Source: Hemicordylus capensis (taxonomy: Eukaryota > Chordata > Lepidosauria > Squamata > Cordylidae). From it: a DNA stretch of 64,000 bases. The position numbers and the translations under genes are program-made. Shown here piece by piece: positions 22,247-31,898 of this stretch. Location of the stretch: assembly GCF_027244095.1 (NCBI RefSeq), contig NC_069659.1, positions 29,668,501-29,732,500 of the forward strand. Direction: 5' to 3'. The notes beneath the pieces were generated by a model that worked only from the letters and a program-made list of their open reading frames with translations, did not search any database and was not told where the DNA came from. Within the stretch, counting starts at the first letter, position 1, and every line of letters begins with the position of its first letter.

Positions 22247-24522
22247 CCTTGTACATTTTATTTATTAATTATTTATTTTCATTATTAAAACTTTTATACC
22301 GCCCTTCCAAAAAACTCAGGGCGGTTTACATTAAAGCACCATTAAAATCAATTAATAATTAAAACAAAAATTATAAAGCATAAAAACAATGATTAACAAT
22401 TAAAAATATCATAAAACAATTAAATGATCAGAACAATTTAAAAACAAGTTTTTAAAAGCTGAGAAAGCCTGGTTGAAGAGATGTGTTTTCAGGTGTTTTT
22501 TTAAAATTGCCAGAGATGGGGAGGATCGTATCTCAGCAGGGAGCGCATTCCACAATCTCGGGGCAGCTGGAGATGGACCTCCTCAAGTGACCTCAATATG
22601 CGGTGAGGCTCATAGTGAAGAAGACGCTCTCTTAAATACCCAGGGCCTAAGCCGTTTAGGGCTTTATAAGTTATAACTAGCACTTTGTATTTTGCCCGGA
22701 ACCTATTGGCAGCCAGTGTAACTCCATCAACAAAGGAGTAATGTGGTTTCTCCGAGATGACCCAGAGACCAACCTGGCTGCCGCATTCTGGACCAACTGA
22801 AGTTTCCGGACTACGTACAAAGGCAGCCCCACATAGAGCGCATTACAGAAGTCCAGTCTGGAGGTTACCAACAAATGTACCACAGTTTTGAGGTCATTGA
22901 TCTTGAGAAATGGGTGCAGCTGGCCTATCAGGTGGAGCTGATAGAAAGCACCCCTGGCCACCGCCTCAACCTGTGAAACCAAGGAGAGACATTGATCCAG
23001 AAGTACTCCCAGACTGTGAACCTGTTCCTTTTGGGGAAGTGTGACCCCGTCTAGAACAGGCAGATCAAAATCGTCTCTAGAGTTCCGACCCCGCACAATA
23101 AGTACCTCCGTCTTATCTGAATTCAGCTTCAGTTTATTTTCCCTCATCCAGCCCATTACTGCTTCCAGGCAGGCATTTAGGGAGGATATGCCAACTCCTG
23201 AAGAAGTTTAAATGGAGAAATAGATCAGTAGATGTTAAAAAGCATTGGAGAGAGTATGGAGCCTTGAGGGACACCATACTTAAGCTCAGATTTTGAAGAG
23301 CAACAATCTCCAATCGACATCATCTGGAATCTGTCCGAGAGGTAGGAGTGGAACCACTGTAAAACAGTGCCTCCCACCCCCAACACCCTCAGACGTTCCA
23401 GAAGGATACCATGGTCGATAGTATCGAAAGCCGGTGAAAGATCCAAGAGAACCGACAGTCATACTTCCTCTGTCCATTCCTAATTGGAGATCATCCATCA
23501 GGCCAACCAAGGCAGTCTCCACCCCATAGCCCGCCCAAAAACCAGTTTGAAATGGGTCTAGATAATCAGTTTCCTCCAAGACCACCTGGAGCTGAGAGGC
23601 CACCACCCTCTCAATTACCTTGCCCAGCCATGGGAGATTGGAAACTGGCCTATAATTGCTCAACTCTGAGGGATCTAACACAGGCTTCTTTAGAAGCAGT
23701 CTAATAATTGCCTCCTTAAGACAAGGAGGCATCCTGCCCTCCCTCAGAGAAGCATTTATGATTTCTACCAGGCCGCCTACAACAGCCTCCCTGCTAGATA
23801 GAACAAGCCATGTTGGACAAGGGTCAAGAGGACAAGTGGTAAGCCTCACCGCTCCAAGCAGCTTGTCCACATCATCAGGAGTCACAAACTGAAACTGATC
23901 CAGTCAAATCATATAAGAGGAGTTGTCGGACACCTCCAGTTCAGACATCAAATTAATTGTGGTGTCTCCATCTAAGTCGGTCCGAATCCGAGAGATTTTG
24001 TCTGCGAAAAATTCATTAAGCACACCACAGCGGGTAACTTATGCTTCCGAATTCTGGTTCAAGGGAGAGGGGGCAGATACTAGTCCCCTCACAACCCTGA
24101 ACAACTCCACTGGATGTGAACTCGCAGAGGCAATACGGGCAGAAAAGAACCGCTTCTTTGCCACACGTATCGCCTGAGCATAGATCTTTAAATCTGCTCC
24201 ATGTCGTAATCTGTCAGATTCTAGTCGAGTTTTTCTCCACTTGCGCTCCAGTTGCCTACCTTACCGCTTCAGCCCCCGTAGATCTTCCGTATACCAAGGG
24301 GCCAATTTTGATGCAGGTCGGAGGGGATGCTTAGGAGCAATCGTGTCTACTGCCCTGGTGAGTAAGTTCCAGTTCTCAACCAGGGTATCAACAGGATCAC
24401 CAGCAGAGCCAACATTGAATCCCACAAAGGCTTCTTGGAATCCTACCGGATCCAGTAGAATCCAACCGAAATCCTACCGCATCCTCTTCAGGCGGACCAT
24501 TCTAATAGGACCCTTGCCCCTG
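22247..24522 (-). mobile_element. CR1/L3-type LINE nested in the outer copy, opposite strand
   Basis: On the minus strand it runs from the C-terminal end of the endonuclease region, through NYRPVSNLPWLGKVIERVVA, LDPFQTGFWAGYGVETALVG and [20 protein letters not shown], to the 3' UTR end TGTAAACCGCCCTGAGTTTT. The outer LINE's peptide (LYVGLPLY, then KLQLVQNAAARLVSGSS) continues across it, which proves the nesting. It is 5'-truncated and broken, and no clear target duplication is visible. Confidence 0.9.
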
Positions 24523-24625
24523 TGAAACTACAGTTGGTCCAGAATGCGGCAGCTAGGCTGGTATCTGGGTCATCTAGGAGAGATCATATTACTCCCATAT
24601 TGAAGGAGCTACACTCCTTCTGCCG
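24523..24625 (+). mobile_element. Outer CR1/L3-type LINE, continuation
   Basis: Encodes KLQLVQNAAARLVSGSSRRD and ILKELH, the direct continuation of 19418..22246. It then stops abruptly where the Harbinger-like region starts. Confidence 0.85.
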
Positions 24626-26280
24626 GGCCACTCGCTGATGAGCACCCGAAAAAAACCCCAGGATGAAAGCTCTTATGATCAGCCTGCTCCATGTGACCGA
24701 TCACTCATCTACCTCCTGGTGCTCCTTCCTGGAGCACCTCTGCCCCACATGTAGTCACTTTGGAGCAACCGAAAAACACACCCTCCCCTTGCCTGGCAGC
24801 AGAGAGACTGAGAAAGATGGAGGCTGCTGGGCAAGTTCCTCCCCATCCCTTCTCCTGATTGGCCAGTCCCTGGCCATGTGGAGGGGGACAAGATGGCGGC
24901 CACCATACCTGCTTCTCAGGCAAGAGGCACAACCCCGCTCCACCACGCAGGCATGGGGGTGGGGGGCGGCATTTCCTGCCCACCAAAGTCAAAGGGGTTG
25001 CTCTCCATACAGAAGGTGTGGGTGGGTGGTGTTTGCTGGCACATCAAGGGGCAGCACGCACATGGTAGAGTACAAGCTCAGTGAGGGCCCCTTTTTGGTT
25101 GAAAGCATAAACATGTGCAACACTCAATAAGGATGTGCCAGACTGGGATGGAGAGCGGCCACAACCAACCCTGTCCTATAACACGATGCTACTTAAATAC
25201 CTCTTCACTGGCTGAAATGTCCCTGGCACAAATATGTTGTCCTCCTGGGGAGGTCTTTCCCCGCGTTTTCCTGGAGTTACAGACTGGAGCAACCACCCTT
25301 TTTGGAAACTGTCCTGATTCTAGTGAGGGCGTTGTGTTAAAAAACAACAACAACAACAAAAAACCCCACAACCCATGACAGCCCCCATGAGTGGCTGGCA
25401 TGGCCAATATGCACCTATGGGCAAGCCCTTGCTTGCTGCCCTACTGCATGGAGGTGTGGAACTAACAACATAGGACCACCTCAGGGACAGGGGCACAAAT
25501 AGATAAGGCAGACAGGTTTGCAGTTGCTTCCTGTCCAGGATGCATAAGCTCCTGGACAAGGAGGAGATTGATGGGCAGGGAACTTGGGCTGTGCAGGAAA
25601 GAGGGTGCATGCACAGATTCTGACATGCGGGGGGGGGCACGGGTTGGAGGTGTCCAAGAACCTATGTGAGGTTACATGAAGAAGCCAGAAACGGCTAACA
25701 CCCATGCACCTATGGCCATGAAGTGCAAGATATTGCAGCTGGCACACACTGCTGGCCGCAGCCCTGCCCTGAATAGGGCACACAGTTGAAAAGTCCCTTC
25801 CCTTGCAGGATGACTAGCCCTTGCTTCTGGGCCACTGTGCTAGGTTGGTGGGCAGGCACTCTCACCCACTACCAATCTTGTGGATGCCCCAAGTGGGTGC
25901 CATGCACAATTTAAGTTCCCACGTAGGCATGAGCCATCTCCCTTCCAGCAAGAGAGGGATAGTTTTGTAATGGTGGGCACGGCACCCAGCTTCGCAGTCA
26001 CAGTGGAGATGGTCCTGAACATCACGGAGGAGGAACTCAGACACAGCCCAGCAGAGGAGGCAGGAGCTGCAGGCACTGGGATATCTGGGGTCAACGGAGG
26101 CCGCAGCTGTCCATGATGAGTCAACAAGGTTCCTTGCTGTCTCAAGGAGATTCAATGGACTGGTTGTGCACTCAAGGGCTGCCATTCAGACTGCCCAGAG
26201 AAATGTGGCAGCCCTCTCTTCAGTTCCCCACCTTCTACAGGAAGACTGGACATTGGACAGGAGATAGTTTCTGTCAAGGT
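24626..26280. other. Flank of the Harbinger transposase, no gene resolved
   Basis: GC-rich and without a recognisable product. A weak match of the left edge (GGCCACTCGCTGATGAGCAC) to the inverted right edge near 28811 (GGCCACATTCTTATGTGACA) suggests terminal inverted repeats of a ~4.2 kb transposon. A MYB-like second Harbinger gene was looked for and not seen. Confidence 0.4.
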
Positions 26281-26289
26281 ACAACAGCA

Positions 26290-27270
26290 CCTGGAGGTCT
26301 ATGAAGGCTGTGGATGAGTGGTACAATGAGCGCTTTCAGGGCAGCTTCAGGATGTCTTGAGGGACCTTTTAATTTCTCACTAGCTAGATGGAGCCTGTGC
26401 TCCGCCAGCAGGATACAGTAACGTGCCGCATGGTGCCAGCGTACAAGTGGCTCACCATAATGATTTACAAGCTGACCTCCAATGGCAACTACCTGGCACT
26501 GAACAACTTGATTGTGGTTGGCACATTGATGGTCTCCAAGATAGTCAAGGAAGTGGTCAAGCTGCTGGTTGAAATGTTCCTTGAGGATGTGATTGGCATG
26601 GGCAATCTGCAGGAAGTGATGTCAGGATTCCTGCAGAAGGGGCTCCCAGGCATCAGTGGTGTATATATGGCACCCACATGGAGATTTGGGGTAGAATCCA
26701 TGACACAGCAGTCTTCTGGACTGCTCACCTCACCTCAAAACTGCATTCCCGGACCTGGGTGAACATTGAATCTGTGGAGGTTGCGGCGGGGGGGAATGGG
26801 TGGAGCTGGGATACAGTTTCAGGAGTTGCTGGTCACCCCATATTGTGCACCCAGGGAGGCCTTAGAGAGGAACTTTAACTTCAGGCAGCGCAACAAGAGA
26901 ATCGTGGTCAAACAGGCATTCGGGAGGCTGAAGGCCTGGTGGCAGGGCTTCTACACCTTGCTGGATGTGGAGGAAGATCTTGTGCCAAGGTGATTGTGGC
27001 TTGTTGCATCCTGCACAACAAACGCAACTCTAGGGGAGATGGCCTGCTAGAGGACCACATGGATCTGCCAGTACATGTAGAGGGCAAGAGCGGTGGCAGA
27101 CAGGTGCCTGGTAAAGACCCCGCGGAGCCCGTGGACCCACTCCAGAGGTTTGTTGATGGCAGCAGGGAGGCACGGGCATTGGTAAGGCGTGCTGCTCTTA
27201 AACACAGTGATGGTAGCACAGTGTCATTGGCCACAGCTACAGCAACACCTGTCTCTGCTGCACCAATTTA
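26290..27270 (+). pseudogene. PIF/Harbinger transposase remnant
   Basis: Recognisable blocks of the DDE nuclease family appear in order: VDEWYNERFQGSF, a YKLTSNGNYLALNNL segment with VVGTLMVSKIVKEVVKLL (the usual helix-turn-helix part), GFLQKGLPGISGVYMAPT (normally FPQC-GAIDGTHIPI, so the first catalytic Asp block is lost), and NKRIVVKQAFGRLKAWWQGFY...KVIVACCILHN near the end. Frameshifts and stops break it, including a TGA at 26358..26360 and a frame change near 26990. It is dead as written. A plain DNA transposon gene, not a HARBI1 host gene. Confidence 0.85.
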
Positions 27271-27274
27271 AAGG

Positions 27275-27455
27275 CTGCCAGTTTATTGATTTTTCTTTTT
27301 AGGTTTTAATCTCTGGATTATTTTTAAATTGTTAAATTGTTTTTTGTACATGTTTTTAACTTGTTTTATGCTATTGTTAACTGCCCAGAGAGGAAGGCTT
27401 GAGGTGGTGTGCAAATCTGATAAATTAATGAATTCGTCAATTAATTAATTAATTA
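27275..27455 (+). mobile_element. LINE 3' end fragment
   Basis: T-rich 3' UTR with the terminal block AACTGCCCAGAGAGGAAGGC and an AATTAATT-type tail. A (GAT)n tract follows at 27534..27560. Confidence 0.7.
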
Positions 27456-27560
27456 AATTTGTTGCTGTCTGCAATACACCTGTGTGTTTCTTTCCCATTG
27501 CAAATGCTAAGTGTCCCCTTATGACCAGGCCAGTGATGATGATGATGATGATGATGATGT

Positions 27561-28690
27561 GTGCTATAGGTGGTTGGATGCAGCTGGTGAGGATATGTCC
27601 CCCCCACACCCCTCCACTCACAGTGTTCAGAATAGACAGCACTGCGGGCCCATGGGGCATAGAGAACTTGCTTGCTTGAAATGAACCAGGAGTTTTGTCA
27701 ATTCATGGATCATAGGGTCAAAACCCGCAGGGTAACATAGGAGGCTCTGCCGCTGTGGCAAGGGGTCTAATGCGACTTTGCCACTCCCCCTGATCAAGTA
27801 GTGGGATAGCGGTCATCATTCCGGGGTGCGGAAGGGAGCACATGTAGCAAGGACTCAAGCTGGCCACCTTCAGACAGCTGCAGTTTGTGCCCCAGGGTTC
27901 AAGCAAGACTTCTCATCAGCAGCCCCATGAGAATCAAAACATCCCCCAACCCCATCACAGAAAGAGTGGAGTGAATTGCTGGGGTGGGGGGAGACAGGTG
28001 CCCAGCAGACATAGATTCTTAAGCAAAGTGCATCCATACTCTTTCCTCAAGGCAGGGAGCGAGCGTAACACCCCACTCTTGCAGGTAGGTTAGAAGAAGG
28101 GGGGGCAGAAAGCCCCACCTTTGCAGACTTGTAAAAGCAATCCACCTTCCCCCAAGGATGGCCAAAAGAGGACCCTGCTAGGGGGACGCAGGGATCTTCC
28201 TCTCAGTACAACAGCCACAATCCTTTTGTGTTATATTTGGCAACTATGGCCAGGAGAATGGCAAGTGGGATTACCCATCCCTGCCCCCAACGCCACCCAC
28301 ATCCATTTAAATGACTAAACAGTCTCCAAAATTAAGTACCCACCATGATGGCTGCCCCCCCGCCAAACCCCATCCATGTAGATGTTCCCCTCAGCAGTTC
28401 TGCCTATCTAAGATTTTGTGCACACATCAACGTGCTGCTGCAATTTTATAGCAAGGACAGAGCTGTGAGTACAGTGAGGAAGAGGTCAAACTGTCATGGC
28501 CCTGACGAAGCCAGCCAGCAAAGCTGGAATGGCCTGATTGTGATCGAAATGCCCCCCACCTGCAGATTGTGGCCAATGGCAGCTGCTTTGATGATGGTGC
28601 ACTGCCTGCAGTCTGGCAATGAGAGCAGCATGCAGTTGCCTGGGATGTGGCCTCAGCAGCCGAGGAGGAGGGGGGGGGCAACCTTTATTT
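27561..28690. other. Unclassified stretch, probably Harbinger 3' non-coding
   Basis: No product recognised. It lies between the transposase remnant and the terminal block shared with other repeats. Confidence 0.35.
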
Positions 28691-28699
28691 TATTTACCA

Positions 28700-28811
28700 T
28701 GAATCATATTATAGAGGTACACCCAACCGTGGTTCTGCAATACGATTCACGGTTAGACAAATTAACCACAGGTTCAGCAACCTCCAGTTTCATGTCACAT
28801 AAGAATGTGGC
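28700..28811 (+). repeat. Terminal block shared with the unclassified ~1 kb repeat
   Basis: Contains GATTCACGGTTAGACAAATT, AGCAACCTCCAGTTTCATGT and GAATGTGGCC. The same block ends the copies near 41265 and 60810 and starts the inverted copy at 49516. The VMO1 flank duplication resumes directly after it, so 28811 is a true element border. Confidence 0.7.
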
Positions 28812-28812
28812 C

Positions 28813-29085
28813 TCTGTGTCAGCTGCTAATCTATATTTGGTATGCATATCTAAAATAAAAACATTTGCACCCCAAATGCTATTTAGTAAGTGAACGGCTA
28901 TATTTCAATTTCATTTAGTCAAATAAAAATAGGAAATGTTTCTAAGGATGTCCCTGGAATAAATATTCTTGAAGAAAGTCTAACATGATACACCAATCAG
29001 ATTGGTAATGGATCTCTCAGAAAATCTGGTCTCTGAACTAAATGACTCAGTTATTATCCTCAACATTCGATATAAAACAAGTTGT
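28813..29085. repeat. VMO1-b downstream flank, inverted paralogue of 9887..10265
   Basis: Matches the VMO1-a side in reverse orientation. Its last ~25 bases (TATCCTCAACAT..GATATAAAA) recur at 31065..31090, bracketing the composite insertion between them. Confidence 0.85.
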
Positions 29086-29139
29086 TCTAGTAAGAATTAA
29101 TCAGCCTACTTTCCTTTTACTGTCTCTACATATGGACTA

Positions 29140-29640
29140 AATGTGGTGCAAATCGAAATCCACAAGTTAGATCTCTTGCAGCTCAAATGTTGATGTGTCC
29201 GCCATCTTGGATTGGGGTGGATATCATCATTACAAACTGCACCATCAAGGTGTCCCTGTGTGTCACTCACTACAGTTGTTCCAAACTTGGTTCAGATCAG
29301 TTAGACAGTCTTCAAATTAGCCCACTTGTGCCTCAGATGTTCATGCGGCCATCATCTTGAATTGGAGTGGATGAAATCATCACATACAATGCCACTGAAG
29401 TTTCCCTTTGTGTCCCTACAGCTGTCATAAATTTGGTTCAATTCAGTTAAGGGGTTCACTAGTTAGCCCACTTGCACCTCAAAAGTTTAAGCATCCACCA
29501 TCTTGGATTGGGGTGGATGACTTCATCACAAACTATGCCGTTGAGGTGTTCCTATGTGTCCCTACAACTGTACCCAATTTGGTTCATATTGGTCCAGGCG
29601 CTGCACAGTTGATGCGAGGGGACACATGGACACATGCACA
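29140..29640 (+). repeat. Tandem array, ~135 bp unit, second locus
   Basis: Four degenerate units of the same repeat as 15946..16395 (CATCTTGGATTGGGGTGGAT, ATCATCACAAACTRYGCC-type blocks). Confidence 0.85.
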
Positions 29641-29689
29641 GAATGCGGGATGATCTCATATGTAGGATCCTTCCTTCTCCAGCCACTCT

Positions 29690-29947
29690 GCTGAACTAAA
29701 AGACTCTGTTATTAACCCCTGCTGACTTGGCAAAGAGGCACCTTTTAATGTGGTGATTCTCTTTATTTAGCAGGGGGAGAGTAACTGGCCCTATCCAACA
29801 CCAGCACAGTACCTCCAGTGACTATTACTGGTGTCATGTTCCTTTTAGACAGTGTGCCCTTTGGGGAAAGGGATCCATCTTATTTATTTATTATTTCTCT
29901 GTGTAAACCACCTTGAGCCATTTTTTGAAGGACGGTATAGAAATCAA
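29690..29947 (+). mobile_element. Interspersed LINE-type 3' end
   Basis: Starts around GACTTGGCAAAGAGGCACC, includes TTTAGCAGGGGGAGAGTAAC, and ends GTGTAAACCACCTTGAGCCA, GGACGGTATAGAAATC and an ATT tail. The reverse-strand relative is at 51765..52080. Confidence 0.75.
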
Positions 29948-29987
<40 letters not shown>

Positions 29988-29988
<1 letters not shown>

Positions 29989-31049
29989 AGAATAGAAGAA
30001 AAAGAAATAGAAAAAAATAGAAAAAAATCACAAAATACAAAGATCTACAAATTGAAATTGAAAGGCTATGGCAGAAGAAGACCAAAATAATCCCAGTGGT
30101 AATTGGCGCCCTAGGTGCGATTCCAAAACAACTTGAAGAGCACCTCAGCACCATAGGAGCCACATAAATCACCATCAGCCAATTACAAAAAGCAGCTTTA
30201 CTGGGAACAGCCTATATTCTGTGACGATATCTATAATAACAGCAACAACATCCTATGTAATAAAGTGCCTGGCGTGCGTCCGTGTCTCCCTTGGCTGTTC
30301 TGGGCATGCACGGAGTTGAGGGAGACACAACCGCCGGGACCAGGTGGCCATGTTGGCCGGTTGTTCGCCCAGCCACGGGAAGGCCAGAGGCGCCCACGGG
30401 GAGGGCAGAGGTGGAGGCGGTGGGTCCAGCCAGGCCGTGGGTAGAGGAGAGGCGGTGGCGGGTCTGGCCCGCCCACCGAAAAAGGAAGGAATGGCAGAAG
30501 CCGGGCGAGGAGGCGGCAGAGCCGCTGCGGCCGCAGCTGCCGCATGGGATGAGGAGGCGGCAGGGGAAGCCGGAAAGGGGAGGCCGGCGGTGGCGGGCGA
30601 CCCTGGCCCAGCTGGGGAGACCGGCGGCGGAGCGGAGGCTGTTGGCGGCACGGAGGCCGATGGCGAAGGGCCTGGCCCAGCCGCGGAGGCTGGCGGCGGC
30701 CTGGCCGGAGACGGCCCAGCCAGAGACTGGGTCGTGGGGGGACAGAGGTGGTGGCGGGCCCGGCCCGGCCACGGCGGCCACAGGCGGCGGCGGCCAGCCT
30801 GGAAAGGCAAGGCCAGCGGTGGCGGGGGGCCCTTGCCCGGCCGGGGAGACCGGCCTTGGCATGGAGGCTGGAGGCGGTGGGAGGGGGAATGGCGGCGGGG
30901 GCCCAGAGCGCACAACTCTCCTAGCGCCCATTAATTTAACGGGCCTAAAATAACTAGTTGATAATAAAATTCAGCCATCCCAGGTCCTTGGGAAGGACTC
31001 GATGTCTGGATAAAACAAACCAGTCAATAACACCTGTCTGACTGTGTAA
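29988..31049 (+). mobile_element. R4/Dong-like LINE 3' end, split by a Helitron
   Basis: R4 sequence occupies 29988..30250 and 30958..31049. It encodes the end of the endonuclease ORF (about [13 protein letters not shown]...[12 protein letters not shown]) and the 3' UTR TCCCAGGTCCTTGGGAAGG, ending CTGTGTAAATAATTAATAAT. It begins directly after an (ATT)n tract that follows a LINE tail. It is 5'-truncated. Confidence 0.9.
30251..30957 (+). mobile_element. Non-autonomous Helitron-like element, copy 2
   Basis: Begins TCCTATGTAATAAAGTGCC and ends ACTAG. The hairpin GCCCATTAATTTAACGGGC lies ~10 bases before the CTAG. Comparison with the R4 copy at 43430 shows a clean insertion between A and T (ACA^TTGA) without target duplication. 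The body is GC-rich with GGCGG runs and long open frames on both strands that are compositional. The 5' end resembles vertebrate Helitron starts. Length is 707 bases. Confidence 0.85.
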
Positions 31050-31090
31050 ATAATTAATAATAATTATATCCTCAACATTTGATATAAAAT

Positions 31091-31449
31091 CTGAATTCCT
31101 AAATCTGAAACTGCCAAATTCTGAAATTTTTCAAAAAATTTATGTCAGCTCTATGTGGAAAATGCCAGTGATAGTGCTGGATAAGATCTTGTTGTCAGCA
31201 TAAATGATGGAAAGCATGACACATGAAAATGTCTCCATCTTTGTTTATCAAGTCCTACATGGTTATGCCGTATTGTTCTTCCTTTAACCCACCCAAAAAT
31301 GTTATATTCAGAATTATGAAATTTAGAGTTTACGCACGCGCGCGCGCACACACACACACCACATGATTCTCAGTTCAAGATTTAATTATGGCTAAGATTC
31401 ATGTCTAGCAAATCTAGCTGTGCTGAATGAAAGGAAAAGACATATTTAA
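31091..31449 (-). other. VMO1-b 3' UTR end and downstream flank
   Basis: On the minus strand 31446..31360 matches the VMO1-a 3' UTR (AGCACAGCTAG, AGACATGAATCTTAGCC, ATTAAA at 31386..31381). A CG/CA dinucleotide tract lies at 31333..31359. Sequence at 31150..31290 also matches the VMO1-c flank (63225..63350). Confidence 0.8.
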
Positions 31450-31894
31450 TTTTGTTTGTTTGTTTGTTTGATTGATTGATTTATATTCCGCCTGACTCTG
31501 AAGACTCCAGGTGGTTAACAAAAGTAAATACATTAAAGGCAACATAAAATAAACATTAGAGCAACGATTTAAAACATAAACAGTTTACTAAAAGCCAGGC
31601 TAAAAATATATATGTCTTTTTCATTTTATTTATTTTTATTTATCACATTTATATACCATCCAAACTTTCGTCTCTGGGCATTTAACATAAAACAATTACA
31701 ATACATATAAAAAGTTCAAACAATTCAACAATTTAAAATCAATCACACAATTAAAACCGACAAATTTTAAAGAGTCTTGAGGGCTCTTTTAAAGGCGAGT
31801 AAAGAAGTTGAAACATGAATGGCTAGAGGGAGTGCATGCCAGAGCCCAGGAGCGACTACAGAGAAGGCCTGCTCCTGAGTTGCCACCAGACAAA
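31450..31894 (-). mobile_element. Two LINE 3' ends inserted in the VMO1-b 3' UTR
   Basis: On the minus strand an ORF2 C-terminal peptide-coding piece (GGTGGCAACTCAGGAGCAGG...) leads into a 3' UTR ending near 31625, followed by a second 3' end (CACCTGGAGTCTTCAGAGTC) with a (CAAA)n tail at 31453..31480. The insertion lies a few bases after the stop codon and separates it from the conserved poly(A) signal. Confidence 0.85.
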
Positions 31895-31898
31895 TGGT

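Noticed and set aside
26290-27270. HARBI1 host gene
   Set aside because: Frames are broken and the first catalytic block is lost; the context is purely repetitive.
30212-30953. Open frames of up to 239 codons on both strands
   Set aside because: Same compositional cause in Helitron copy 2; the frames overlap in several phases and have no homologous domain.
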